Assembly (NCBI RefSeq): GCF_900770955.1
Contig: NZ_CAAGLX010000023.1
Location: 1 to 60,785, forward strand
Source: an uncultured Phascolarctobacterium sp.
GTDB taxonomy: Bacteria; Bacillota; Negativicutes; Acidaminococcales; Acidaminococcaceae
Reading direction: 5' to 3'
Length of the DNA: 60,785 nt
Shown here: positions 27,638 through 36,525 of the stretch, piece after piece
Layout of the letters: every line of letters begins with the position of its first letter
Position numbering within the stretch: the stretch's first letter is position 1
Notes under the pieces: generated by a model
What the model saw: only the letters and a program-made list of their open reading frames with translations
What the model was told of the DNA's origin: nothing
Databases searched by the model: none
Made by a program: the position numbers and the translations under genes

Positions 27638-28711
27638 ATGACGCGTATCAATAGAGTTTTGGAGCATATGGCCAAGCTGCAGGTAGACAGTGTCATTATT
27701 AAGGATGTTACCACAATCCGTTATCTGACCGGCTTTACAGGAGATTCCAGTCTGCTGTATCTGGACAGACAACAGGGCGTGCTGATTACGGATGGCCGTT
27801 ATACAGAGCAGGCCAGAAACGAAATGAAGTTCTTCAAGGTGCTGGAGTATACTCCGACAGGTGCGCACAGCATCTGGGCTGCCGCTGCAGATTTGGCAAA
27901 GGCTGCGCAAGCGCAGGTAGTGGGCTTTGACGGAGCGTATTACAGCTATGATGATTATACTGTGCTGCACGGGCTTTTGGGTGAAACCTATATGCAGAGC
28001 ATTGATTTCAGTGATATCCGTATGATTAAGGATAAGAAAGAGCTGGATATGCTGCTGAAGGCCGCCAGCATTGCTGATGAGGCCTTTATCCATCTGTTGG
28101 AGGATATCAAGCCCGGCTGTACTGAGCGCAGTCTGGCAGGCCGTCTGGAATACTATATGCGTGCCTTGGGAAGTGAAAAGGCTTCCTTCGATACGATTGT
28201 AGCCTCCGGCGTACGCAGTGCACTGCCGCATGGCATGGCATCCGATAAGGTTATCGAGGTCGGTGATTTTGTTACCTTTGACTTCGGCGCTGTCTATAAG
28301 GGATATCATTCCGATATGACGCGTACCCTGGTAGTGGGCCTGGCAAATTCCTGGCAGCAGGAAATTTATACTATAGTTGAAGAAGCGCAGCGCAAGGGAC
28401 TGAAGGCTGCCGAAGTCGGCATGACTGGCAGAGAGCTGGATGCTATTGTGCGTGACAGCATTACCGCCTGTGGTTACGGCGATTATTATGTGCACGGTAC
28501 AGGTCACGGCGTAGGCCTGGAAATCCATGAAATGCCGATGATTAACAAGCGTGGCGCTACAGTGCTGCAGACAGGCATGATCTTCACTATTGAACCCGGT
28601 ATATACATTCCCGGTAAAGGCGGGGTACGTATAGAAGATACTGTTGTTTTGACAGAGGATGGGGCGAGAGCTTTGAATGGTGTCAAAAAGCAGCTTATTG
28701 AAATTGTCTAA
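27638..28711 (+). CDS. pepQ: Xaa-Pro aminopeptidase/dipeptidase (M24 family)
   Basis: 357 aa. A creatinase-like N-terminal domain (about 1-125, with TTIRYLTGFTGDSSLL) precedes the pita-bread catalytic domain. Metal ligands are in VTFDFGAVYKGYHSDMTRT, GTGHGVGLEIHE, IFTIEPGIYIPG and VRIEDTVVLT. It cleaves peptides next to proline in the cytoplasm. The gene sits directly upstream of efp, the widespread Firmicutes arrangement, with 26 nt between them. Confidence 0.92.
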   Translation: MTRINRVLEHMAKLQVDSVIIKDVTTIRYLTGFTGDSSLLYLDRQQGVLITDGRYTEQARNEMKFFKVLEYTPTGAHSIWAAAADLAKAAQAQVVGFDGAYYSYDDYTVLHGLLGETYMQSIDFSDIRMIKDKKELDMLLKAASIADEAFIHLLEDIKPGCTERSLAGRLEYYMRALGSEKASFDTIVASGVRSALPHGMASDKVIEVGDFVTFDFGAVYKGYHSDMTRTLVVGLANSWQQEIYTIVEEAQRKGLKAAEVGMTGRELDAIVRDSITACGYGDYYVHGTGHGVGLEIHEMPMINKRGATVLQTGMIFTIEPGIYIPGKGGVRIEDTVVLTEDGARALNGVKKQLIEIV

Positions 28712-28737
28712 TATTTAAATTTATAGGAGGGCTTCCA

Positions 28738-29295
28738 ATGATTTCCACAAACGAATTTAAAACCAACGTAACTGTTACTATCGATGGCGACGCTTGGCAG
28801 GTTGTTGAATTCCAACACGTAAAACCTGGTAAGGGTGCTGCTTTCGTACGTGCAAAAATGCGTAACCTGTGCACCGGTGCTGTTGTTGAGCGTACCTTCA
28901 ACGCAGGTGAGCGTCTGCCGAAGGCTCACATCGATCGTCGCGAAATGCAATATCTGTATGAATCCGACGGCATGTATGTATTCATGGACAATGAAACCTA
29001 CGAACAAACCGAACTGAGCAAAGAAACTCTGGGCAGCGCACTGAACTTCCTGAAAGAGAACATGGATGTTAAAATCATGATTTATGACAACCGTGTATTG
29101 GGCGTTGACCTGCCGAACACTGTAGAACTGACCGTAGTTGAAACCGAACCCGGCATCAAAGGCGATACCGCTACCGGCGGCAGCAAGAATGCTACTATGG
29201 ATACCGGCTATGTTGTTAAGGTTCCTCTGTTCATCAACGAGGGCGACGTTCTGGCTATCGATACCAGAACCGGCGACTACATTTCCCGCGCTTAA
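28738..29295 (+). CDS. efp: Translation elongation factor P
   Basis: 185 aa, standard length. It relieves ribosome stalling at polyproline. Three OB/KOW domains are visible. The modification loop KPGKGAAFVRAKM is intact, with the lysine at about residue 32. The C-terminal signature reads AIDTRTGDYISRA. AGGAGG precedes the ATG. No efp-modifying gene (EpmA/EpmB or YmfI) is nearby. A terminator follows. Confidence 0.97.
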   Translation: MISTNEFKTNVTVTIDGDAWQVVEFQHVKPGKGAAFVRAKMRNLCTGAVVERTFNAGERLPKAHIDRREMQYLYESDGMYVFMDNETYEQTELSKETLGSALNFLKENMDVKIMIYDNRVLGVDLPNTVELTVVETEPGIKGDTATGGSKNATMDTGYVVKVPLFINEGDVLAIDTRTGDYISRA

Positions 29296-29319
29296 TTTAA
29301 TTTAAGAATTATGCAGCAG

Positions 29320-29377
29320 CTGCTGCAGGCTTGTTTTGTTACATCCAGTGACGAAACCTGCCTGCGGCAGTTTTTTT
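29320..29377 (+). terminator. Terminator after efp
   Basis: CTGCTGCAGGC (29320-29330) with GCCTGCGGCAG (29360-29370), further TTG.../...AA pairing inside, then seven T. I considered and rejected a T-box reading. Confidence 0.88.
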
Positions 29378-29456
29378 GTATATTTGCATGCGTGTATTGC
29401 ACACAGAATTTGTTCAAAATTTACAAAAATAACAAGTGTACTTTTCAAGAGAACAG

Positions 29457-29465
29457 TGGTATAAT
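29457..29465 (+). promoter_or_regulatory. Extended -10 promoter of the ACT-hom-thrB operon
   Basis: TGGTATAAT at 29457-29465, with only a poor -35. Confidence 0.55.
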
Positions 29466-29502
29466 ATTAAAAGAATTTTGTATGAAGAAAGGGGACACTA
29501 GT

Positions 29503-29946
29503 ATGTCTGAAAAATCTACATTCTATTTGGTTCGTGAAGAAATCCTTCCCGAAGCAATTAAAAAAACTATAAAGGTTAAAGAAATTCTCAAACGCGGCGA
29601 AATCAAAACTATCAACGAAGCAGTTGAAAAAATGGGCCTGAGCCGCAGTGCTTATTACAAATATAAGGATTTCGTATTCCCGTTCTATGAAGCAAGCAAG
29701 GAAAAAATTATTACTCTGTCCTTACTGCTGGAGCACAAATCCGGCGTGCTGTCCAAGGTTCTGAATACTGTTGCCGATGATTCCGGCAGCATCATGACCA
29801 TCAACCAGGGCATTCCTCTGCAGGGTGTTGCCAATACAACCATTTCTATCGAAACCAAGCATCTGACGGTAGATTTGGAGGCTCTGTTGGATAAGCTGCG
29901 CATGATTGACGGCGTAAAACGTCTGGAAGTATTGGGACAAGTATAA
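29503..29946 (+). CDS. UPF0735-type ACT domain protein
   Basis: 147 aa. An N-terminal helical part with a helix-turn-helix look (INEAVEKMGLSRSAYYKYKD) is followed by an ACT domain (about 70-145) starting LSLLLEHKSGVLSKVLNTVA. ACT domains bind amino acids. The gene heads an operon with homoserine dehydrogenase and homoserine kinase, so a threonine- or methionine-sensing regulatory role is likely but inferred. I place the start at ATG 29503; the upstream frame is out-of-context intergenic DNA. Confidence 0.85.
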   Translation: MSEKSTFYLVREEILPEAIKKTIKVKEILKRGEIKTINEAVEKMGLSRSAYYKYKDFVFPFYEASKEKIITLSLLLEHKSGVLSKVLNTVADDSGSIMTINQGIPLQGVANTTISIETKHLTVDLEALLDKLRMIDGVKRLEVLGQV

Positions 29947-29980
29947 CCGATTACTGATTGAGGTATTGGAGGGGTACTAA

Positions 29981-31285
29981 ATGAAGGATTTTGTAAATGT
30001 TGGTCTGTTGGGCGCCGGCACTGTCGGTGGCGGTGTGCTGAAGGTTTTAGAGAAAAATGCCGAAAAAATAGCCAAAGAGGTAGGCAAGCCGGTAAAAATT
30101 ACCAAGGTGCTTGACCGCCATGTAGACCGCCTGCAACAGGAATACGGCGATAAATACATTTTCACCGATAATCCGGACGAGGTGCTTGAGGATAAGGACA
30201 TTGATATTATCGTTGAGCTGCTGGGCCGTGAGCATCCTGCCAAAGAGTTTATTGCCAAAGCCTTTGCCAACGGCAAGCATGTTGTTACTGCCAATAAGGA
30301 CGTTCTGGCCAAATTCGGCTCTGAGCTGTTCCCGCTGGCGCATGAGCATAACTGCGATTTTATGTTTGAAGCCAGTGTCTGCGGCGGTATTCCTATCATC
30401 GGACCTTTGAAAACCAGTATGGCAGCCAATCAGATTACCTCTATCATGGGTATTGTGAACGGCACCACCAACTATATGCTGTCCAAGATGGCTAACGAAC
30501 ACCTTGATTACGACGAGGTGCTCAAGGAAGCGCAGGCCAAGGGCTATGCAGAGTCCGATCCTACAGCCGATGTAGGTGGTCTTGACGCTGCTCGTAAAAT
30601 CGTTATTCTGGCATCTATCGCCTTCAATACACGCTTTAATCTGGACGATGTTCAGGTTGAGGGCATTGAAAGCATTGAGGCCTGTGATATCAAGTATGCA
30701 ACTGACCTCGGCTACGCAGTAAAGCTCCTGGCTATCGCCAAGAACGATCCGGAAAACGGTGTAAGCCTGCGTGTTAACCCGACTATGATTCCGCTTTCTC
30801 ATCCGCTGGCAGGCGTAAACGGCGTCTACAACGCAGTTTTTGTCAACGGTGATGCTATTGGTGAGGCCATGTTCCTGGGCCTCGGTGCAGGTCGCCTGCC
30901 GACTGCAAGCTCTGTTTGCGGCGATATTATTGATATTGCGCGTAATATGCAGCATCAGTCCACCGGCCGCATCAGCTGCACCTGCTTTGAGGAAAAGCAT
31001 CTCTGCCCGCCGGATAAGATGTCTGCACCGGCATATATCCGTCTGCAGGTAGCAGATAAACCAGGCGCATTGGCAGCTATTGCCGCAGCCTTTGGCGCAC
31101 AGAACGTGAGCCTGCGTAATGTTGTGCAGACAAACGATGTTCTGAGCAGCAAGGCGGAGATTGTTGTAATTACCCACAGTGTTTCCGAAGCTAATCTGCA
31201 GATGGCGCTGCAAATCCTGCGCGTGCTGCCGGTAGTAGAGGCCATCAGCTGTGTGATTCGTGTAGAAGACAGCCATTTGGCATAA
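29981..31285 (+). CDS. hom: Homoserine dehydrogenase
   Basis: 434 aa. It reduces aspartate semialdehyde to homoserine in threonine and methionine synthesis. The NAD(P) loop is GAGTVGGGVLKVL. The core has VTANKDVLAKFG, the GIVNGTTNYMLSKM motif and GYAESDPTADVGGLDAARK. A C-terminal ACT domain (about 350-434, YIRLQVADKPGALAAIAAAF) gives feedback control by threonine. It is the middle gene of the ACT-hom-thrB unit, with 12 nt to thrB. Confidence 0.97.
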   Translation: MKDFVNVGLLGAGTVGGGVLKVLEKNAEKIAKEVGKPVKITKVLDRHVDRLQQEYGDKYIFTDNPDEVLEDKDIDIIVELLGREHPAKEFIAKAFANGKHVVTANKDVLAKFGSELFPLAHEHNCDFMFEASVCGGIPIIGPLKTSMAANQITSIMGIVNGTTNYMLSKMANEHLDYDEVLKEAQAKGYAESDPTADVGGLDAARKIVILASIAFNTRFNLDDVQVEGIESIEACDIKYATDLGYAVKLLAIAKNDPENGVSLRVNPTMIPLSHPLAGVNGVYNAVFVNGDAIGEAMFLGLGAGRLPTASSVCGDIIDIARNMQHQSTGRISCTCFEEKHLCPPDKMSAPAYIRLQVADKPGALAAIAAAFGAQNVSLRNVVQTNDVLSSKAEIVVITHSVSEANLQMALQILRVLPVVEAISCVIRVEDSHLA

Positions 31286-31297
31286 AGAGGCGGCAGC

Positions 31298-32209
31298 ATG
31301 AAAAAAGTATTTATTCAGGTTCCCGCAACCTCGGCAAACTGCGGCCCCGGCTTTGATACTCTCGGCCTGGCCTGCACCTTGTACAATGAAGTAAGCTATG
31401 AAATAACCGATAAGAAGGGGTTCCAGCTGGAGGTAGAGGGTGATGGCTCATCGTATCTGAAGCCGTTTGGCCGTAACCTGGCCTTTGCCAGCTTTCTGCG
31501 CGTGTGGAACGCCGTAACAGGCGGTGAGCGCATCGGTCTGAAGGTAAAAATGCTCAACCGCATTCCAATGTCCCGCGGTCTGGGCAGCAGCTCCAGTACG
31601 ATTGTTGCCGGTCTGTTTGCAGCCAATGCTCTGTGTGATGACCATTATACAAGGGATGAGCTTTTGGGCATTGCCACAGAAATTGAGGGCCATCCTGATA
31701 ATGTAGCGCCGGCGCTGTACGGCGGCTTCACTATCAGCTATATGGAGCGGGAGAAGGCACATTCCCTGCGTCTGCTGCCGGCCAAGCCGTTGAAGTTTAT
31801 TGCTGTCGTACCGGACAGCAAGCTGCCTACGTCGCTTGCACGTCAGGCTATTCCCAAAACCGTACTGCATAAGGACGCAGTGTATAACACCTCCAGAGCA
31901 TCGCTTTTGGTGGGTGCGCTGCTGAGCGGTAATTATGAGTATCTGGGCATGGCGCTTGAAGACAAGCTGCATCAGCCGTACCGTGCGCATCTTATTCCGG
32001 GGCTTGGCGATGTTTTTTACGCAGCCAGGGAAGCCGGCGCCTATAACGCTATTATCAGCGGCGCAGGCTCTACGGTGATGGCCTATGCTTCACCGGAGGC
32101 GGATTGTGAGCGCATTGCCAAGGCTATGGTTGATGTGTTCGCAGCCAATAACGAGCACGCCTGCTACCATATTCTGGACCTCGATACAGATGGTGTAAAA
32201 AAAGTTTAA
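31298..32209 (+). CDS. thrB: Homoserine kinase
   Basis: 303 aa, GHMP kinase family. It phosphorylates homoserine. The N-terminus is VPATSANCGPGFDTLGLA. The phosphate loop is PMSRGLGSSSSTIVAGLFAA (about 92-111). The C-terminal segment AIISGAGSTVMAY is normal. Spacing to hom is short, with a GAGGCGG site. No thrC is in the window. Confidence 0.95.
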   Translation: MKKVFIQVPATSANCGPGFDTLGLACTLYNEVSYEITDKKGFQLEVEGDGSSYLKPFGRNLAFASFLRVWNAVTGGERIGLKVKMLNRIPMSRGLGSSSSTIVAGLFAANALCDDHYTRDELLGIATEIEGHPDNVAPALYGGFTISYMEREKAHSLRLLPAKPLKFIAVVPDSKLPTSLARQAIPKTVLHKDAVYNTSRASLLVGALLSGNYEYLGMALEDKLHQPYRAHLIPGLGDVFYAAREAGAYNAIISGAGSTVMAYASPEADCERIAKAMVDVFAANNEHACYHILDLDTDGVKKV

Positions 32210-32228
32210 AATAATTTATAAAATAGTG

Positions 32229-32257
32229 TTGACAAAATCCAAATAAACCTGTATAAT
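32229..32257 (+). promoter_or_regulatory. Promoter of tRNA-Pro
   Basis: Consensus TTGACA (32229-32234), 17-nt spacer, TATAAT (32252-32257). Confidence 0.9.
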
Positions 32258-32270
32258 ACTCCTTGTGATT

Positions 32271-32347
32271 CGGGGCGTGGCTCAGCTTGGTAGAGCGCTT
32301 CCTTGGGGTGGAAGAGGTCGTGGGTTCGAATCCCGCCGCTCCGACCA
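32271..32347 (+). tRNA. tRNA-Pro (anticodon GGG)
   Basis: Complete 77-nt cloverleaf: acceptor CGGGGCG/CGCTCCG with encoded ACCA, D arm with GCTCAGCTTGGTAGAGC, anticodon stem CTTCC/GGAAG around loop TTGGGGT (anticodon GGG), and T arm GTGGGTTCGAATCCCGC. It is preceded by a near-perfect promoter and followed by a terminator, so it is transcribed alone. Confidence 0.97.
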
Positions 32348-32360
32348 ATGTCGGAACTAT

Positions 32361-32390
32361 AGCCTTTACGTTTATCGTAAAGGCTTTTTT
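32361..32390 (+). terminator. Terminator after tRNA-Pro
   Basis: AGCCTTTACG, loop TTTAT, CGTAAAGGCT, then TTTTT. Confidence 0.9.
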
Positions 32391-32409
32391 AATGTTTAAA
32401 ATCAATTAT

Positions 32410-32433
32410 GCACGCCAGAGAGCGTGCTTTTTT
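32410..32433 (+). terminator. Second short terminator downstream of tRNA-Pro
   Basis: GCACGC / GCGTGC stem with a CAGAGA loop, then TTTTTT. Confidence 0.65.
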
Positions 32434-32534
32434 GTTTTCTCCCTGATAACATCCTTTCATCATAGTTTACCCACCTGAATATTCAAAACAACCCCATTTT
32501 AAAGAAAAATTGTTAGGGAAAAACAAGCTGATAT

Positions 32535-32543
32535 GTTATAATA
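32535..32543 (+). promoter_or_regulatory. Extended -10 promoter of the zinc-ribbon protein / RF3 genes
   Basis: TGTTATAAT. The transcript would begin about 80-90 nt before the ATG. Confidence 0.55.
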
Positions 32544-32578
32544 TAGAACGTGTAAATATATTTTACTGTTATAGCAGA

Positions 32579-32608
32579 GCGCCTTGCGTTCAACGTGAGG
32601 GCTTTTTC
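32579..32608 (+). terminator. Leader hairpin with T-run upstream of the zinc-ribbon gene
   Basis: AGC(G)CCTTGCGT pairs with ACGTGAGGGCT around a TCA loop with one bulged G, then TTTT. It lies between the promoter and the start codon and therefore may attenuate the downstream genes. Confidence 0.5.
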
Positions 32609-32632
32609 ATATTATATTGGGAGGTTTGACCG

Positions 32633-33259
32633 ATGATTCGTACATTGGAATTCGTCTGCAGTGAATGCGGCGAACATTTTGTGCCCGGAGAAAAATTGTA
32701 TTATCGTGATAATTACATGAACAACAGCATTCGCGATACTAAATTTATCTGCCCGGACTGCATTGCCCGCTGGCAGCAGAAATGGCAGATTAAAGCAGCC
32801 AGCTTTTCTGAGGTTGACTATGTGCTGACAGTTGACCTGGAGCTGGAGGACGGCACCGTCTATAACAACATGGACTGTACGCCGATAGATGAAACAGAAA
32901 CCGTTGTGCTGGGCGAGGACGTGCCGGTGGAAGCACAGCAGGAGCTGTATAAAATCTATGCAGCCTGGGATAAGGAGCGCAAGGCGCACATTCTTAAGGA
33001 CTGCACCTTCAAGGATGAATTCATGCGTACATCCTTTACCTGCGAAACATATAGCGGTGAACACTATGAGAACGTTGCCTTCCGCGTAACCATGCGCGGT
33101 GAGCTGCAGACGGAAATTCCTGTTCCCGACTACATCAAAATGCAGATTCTTAATGCCTACAAGCTGTATGAGGAGCAGAACGCAGATTATCCGGCAGTAG
33201 ACGAGCTGGTTTCTGACGAGGACGAAATTGCCAGGATTACTAAAAATTTAAAGAAATAG
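32633..33259 (+). CDS. Hypothetical protein with an N-terminal zinc-ribbon-like CxxC pair
   Basis: 208 aa. I do not recognise the family. Two CxxC pairs (CSEC at about 9-12 and CPDC at about 40-43) suggest a zinc ribbon. The rest is acidic, with mixed strands and helices, and has no membrane segment or signal peptide. It ends with a charged helix. GGGAGG is well placed before the ATG. The gene is 15 nt upstream of prfC and likely shares its transcript, so a link to translation is possible but unproven. Confidence 0.75.
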   Translation: MIRTLEFVCSECGEHFVPGEKLYYRDNYMNNSIRDTKFICPDCIARWQQKWQIKAASFSEVDYVLTVDLELEDGTVYNNMDCTPIDETETVVLGEDVPVEAQQELYKIYAAWDKERKAHILKDCTFKDEFMRTSFTCETYSGEHYENVAFRVTMRGELQTEIPVPDYIKMQILNAYKLYEEQNADYPAVDELVSDEDEIARITKNLKK

Positions 33260-33274
33260 GAGAGCATATACATA

Positions 33275-34885
33275 ATGACAGAATTGATGGATAAAATTAA
33301 GAAACGCCGTACCTTCGCTATTATTTCTCACCCTGACGCAGGTAAAACAACCCTTACCGAAAAGCTGCTGCTTTACGGCGGAGCTATCCACCTGGCAGGC
33401 TCTGTAAAGGCAAGAAAAAGCAATAAGCACGCTGTATCCGACTGGATGGAGATTGAAAAGCAGCGTGGTATTTCCGTTACCTCTTCCGTACTGCAATTTG
33501 ATTACGACGGCTTCCGCGTAAACATTCTGGATACCCCCGGTCACCAGGACTTCTCCGAGGATACCTACCGTACATTGATGGCTGCCGACAGCGCTGTCAT
33601 GCTGATTGACGCTGCCAAGGGTGTAGAGCCGCAGACCAAGAAGCTGTTCTGGGTTTGCCACCGCCGTCGTCTGCCTATCTTTACCTTTATCAATAAATTG
33701 GACCGCTACGGCCGTAATCCTTTCGACCTGATGGACGAGCTGGAGAAGGTTCTGAATATCCGCGCATATCCTATTAACTGGCCTATCGGTATCGACGGAC
33801 ATTATAAAGGCGTGTATAACCGTCTGGAAAACACCATTGAGCTGTTTGAAGATGACACCAGCCATGGTGCCAACAAGCTGAAATCTACTACCGGTTCTTT
33901 AGATGATCCTAAAATCAGAGAGATGCTGGGTGACGAGCTGTACGAAAACCTGTGCAATGACATCGAGCTGCTGGATATGGCAGGCGATGAGTTTGATATG
34001 GAAAAGGTTAATACCGGCGAGCTGACTCCGATGTTCTTCGGCAGTGCTATGACTAACTTCGGTGTACAGAGCTTTTTGGAAAAATTCCTGGAAATGTCTC
34101 CCATGCCACAGCCGAGAATGCTGCAGGATGGTACAATATTGTCACCGGAGAACGAAAAATTCTCTGCTTTTGTTTTTAAAATCCAGGCTAATATGAATCC
34201 TGCTCACCGTGACAGAATTTCCTTCATGCGTATTTGTTCCGGCGTCTTTGACAAGGGAATGAGCGTTTACCACAAGCAATCCGGTAAGATGGTTAAGCTG
34301 GCACAGCCGCAGCAGTTCCTGGCTCAGGAGCGCACAATAGTGGAAAAAGCATATCCAGGTGACATTATCGGCGTTTTTGATCCGGGTATCTTCGGTATCG
34401 GTGATTCCTTGAGCGACAGCAGCCTGAAGCTGCAATTTGAAGACTTCCCCGTATTCCCGCCGGAAATTTTTGCCCGCGTACAGCCTAAGGATTCCCTCAA
34501 ACGCAAGCAGTTTGAAAAGGGTATTATCCAGCTGTCGCAGGAGGGTGCCATCCAGGTATTCCGTCAGGAGGGCGTAGGTCTTGAAAGCTACATCGTCGGT
34601 GTAGTCGGCGTACTGCAGCTGGAGGTTCTGGAATATCGTCTGCTCAATGAATACAGCGCCCAGCTGCTGATGAACCAGCTGCCGTACTCCGTTGCACGTT
34701 GGGTATATGCAGAGGATAAGAAGCTGATCGAGAACATTAAAGGCTTGGATAACGGAATGCTTGTTTATGATAAAAAGGACAGACCTGTTATTCTTGTAAA
34801 TAACGAGTGGTCCCTGAATTGGATTCTGGAACGAAATCCTGGTATTCAGTTCCTGACGGTACCTGCTGATGTGGAGAAAATCTAA
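33275..34885 (+). CDS. prfC: Peptide chain release factor 3
   Basis: 536 aa. It is a GTPase that removes RF1 and RF2 from the ribosome after termination. The G domain has SHPDAGKTTLTEKLL, DTPGHQDFSEDTYRT and NKLDR. Domains II and III follow, with the C-terminal VGVLQLEVLEYRL motif typical of RF3 and EF-G relatives. The RF3-specific QRGISVTSSVLQFDYDG is present. Its 3' end overlaps the sensor-kinase start by 17 nt. Confidence 0.96.
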   Translation: MTELMDKIKKRRTFAIISHPDAGKTTLTEKLLLYGGAIHLAGSVKARKSNKHAVSDWMEIEKQRGISVTSSVLQFDYDGFRVNILDTPGHQDFSEDTYRTLMAADSAVMLIDAAKGVEPQTKKLFWVCHRRRLPIFTFINKLDRYGRNPFDLMDELEKVLNIRAYPINWPIGIDGHYKGVYNRLENTIELFEDDTSHGANKLKSTTGSLDDPKIREMLGDELYENLCNDIELLDMAGDEFDMEKVNTGELTPMFFGSAMTNFGVQSFLEKFLEMSPMPQPRMLQDGTILSPENEKFSAFVFKIQANMNPAHRDRISFMRICSGVFDKGMSVYHKQSGKMVKLAQPQQFLAQERTIVEKAYPGDIIGVFDPGIFGIGDSLSDSSLKLQFEDFPVFPPEIFARVQPKDSLKRKQFEKGIIQLSQEGAIQVFRQEGVGLESYIVGVVGVLQLEVLEYRLLNEYSAQLLMNQLPYSVARWVYAEDKKLIENIKGLDNGMLVYDKKDRPVILVNNEWSLNWILERNPGIQFLTVPADVEKI

Positions 34886-36524
34886 AGATAATTACAATTA
34901 CAAATCAGGAAAAACGCTTTCACTTTTACAGAAAATAGTAGTACTTATTACGCTCGTAGTGTGTATCGCACTGCTGCCGACGTCTTTGTTTACGACACAG
35001 AAGGTGGCGCGGGTAATTTATGACCGCGTCAGTATCAACGCCGTAAGCATCAACAACATTCTCTGTAACTCTCCGGAAATAAGGGAGAGCCTGGAGAAGC
35101 AGAACAGGAAGCCGGATGATTCTGTAGACAGCTTTATGGCTGCCTTCGTTAACGATGTTGACCATTCGGATGAGGCCGGCGTAGCGATTTACGACAAGAA
35201 CCGCCACCTGCGCGTGTTGTATAATCCCGGCAAGCTGCCTGACTTCGAGCATAGCGCGCGTAATCTGGTAGACAAGTATGCGGGACGCAGCGATATTTCC
35301 TATAAGGAAAATTATTCGATTCCCAATAAGGCTATGGGCTTTGTCAAGAATGATGAGAAAAAAGTAATTGGTTACGTTGTTACCGGTTATTCCGACGAAA
35401 TCGTCAATAACTCGACAATCGATGCTGTTCTCTTTTTGCTGTCAATGACGCTGCTTGGCCTGATAGTCGGCATCTGGGGCGCTATTTATCTGGCGCAGAG
35501 AATCAAACGTGTTCTGTTCGGCTATGAGCCGGAAGAAATCGCCAGAATGCTGCAGGAGCGCGACGTTATTCTTAACTCTGTACGTGAAGGCATTATCAAT
35601 ATCAACAGCAACGGCTGCATTACGCTTGTAAACTCCGAGGCCCAATTGCTTTTGAAGCAAGCAGGTATTGAAGGAGTTAATGAACTATTTGGAAAATCTG
35701 CAAAAGATGTCTTGAAACGTGTGCCGTTGGATGATATTATAAAAGAAGGTAAAACTTTAGTTGATGCCAGTGTCAAGATGGGTAATACTGTCTTTATTAT
35801 TACTGCAGTACCGTTATTGGAGGATAAGAACATTATCGGTGCCGTAATTACCTTCCGCAAAAAATCTGTAGTAGAAGAGATGGCTAACCAGCTGACAGGC
35901 TTTAAAAATTATGCTACTGCTTTAAGAGCGCAGACACATGAGTTTATGAACAAAATGCATGTGATTATGGGCCTGATAGATATGAAGGCCTATGACGAGC
36001 TGAAGAATTTTACGCAGGAAATTGCCTATAACAGACAATCTGAGGTTTCTTATGTAGTAACTCGCCTAAAGGATATAACATTATCAGGCTTTATCCTCGG
36101 TAAAATAAGCCGCAGCCGTGAACTTGATATCGACTTTTCTCTGACAGAGGAAAGCGAGCTGCATAGCGAGCTGGATGTGCCTTCGGTACATGATATTGTA
36201 CTGATTGCCGGCAATATTATCGAAAACGCCTTTGATGCGTTGAAGAATTTTGACGGTGAACGCATTGTTAATCTCTCCATTCTGGATTTTGACCGCGAAA
36301 TTGTTATCGTCGTGGAGGATTCCGGTCCCGGTATGAGCGATGAGGTACGTGAGCATATCTTCCAGCGTGGCTTCAGCAGCAAGTGCGAAAGCGGTCATGG
36401 CTTTGGGTTATATCTGGTTAAGCAAAGCATCAATAACCTTAATGGCACCATTACTGTGGAGTCTGCACCGGGTGAAGGCACTACCTTTACCGTAAGGCTT
36501 CCGACCAGGAAAGAGGGGGATTAA
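34869..36524 (+). CDS. CitA/DcuS-type sensor histidine kinase
   Basis: 551 aa. One membrane helix (about 20-42), an extracytoplasmic Cache-like sensor domain, and a second helix (about 180-205) lead to a PAS domain (about 225-330). The kinase core is of the SPOB-alpha type: phosphorylated His357 in RAQTHEFMNKMHVIMGLID. The ATPase domain follows, with IIENAFDALKN, VEDSGPGM and GHGFGLYLVKQ. This architecture usually senses citrate or C4-dicarboxylates. The ATG at 34869 lies inside prfC with no strong Shine-Dalgarno site, so expression may depend on translation of prfC. Confidence 0.88.
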   Translation: MWRKSKDNYNYKSGKTLSLLQKIVVLITLVVCIALLPTSLFTTQKVARVIYDRVSINAVSINNILCNSPEIRESLEKQNRKPDDSVDSFMAAFVNDVDHSDEAGVAIYDKNRHLRVLYNPGKLPDFEHSARNLVDKYAGRSDISYKENYSIPNKAMGFVKNDEKKVIGYVVTGYSDEIVNNSTIDAVLFLLSMTLLGLIVGIWGAIYLAQRIKRVLFGYEPEEIARMLQERDVILNSVREGIININSNGCITLVNSEAQLLLKQAGIEGVNELFGKSAKDVLKRVPLDDIIKEGKTLVDASVKMGNTVFIITAVPLLEDKNIIGAVITFRKKSVVEEMANQLTGFKNYATALRAQTHEFMNKMHVIMGLIDMKAYDELKNFTQEIAYNRQSEVSYVVTRLKDITLSGFILGKISRSRELDIDFSLTEESELHSELDVPSVHDIVLIAGNIIENAFDALKNFDGERIVNLSILDFDREIVIVVEDSGPGMSDEVREHIFQRGFSSKCESGHGFGLYLVKQSINNLNGTITVESAPGEGTTFTVRLPTRKEGD

Positions 36525-36525
36525 G

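Noticed and set aside
29311..29502. T-box riboswitch before the ACT-hom-thrB operon
   Set aside because: The hairpin is a simple terminator of efp. No T-box sequence or specifier stem is recognisable.
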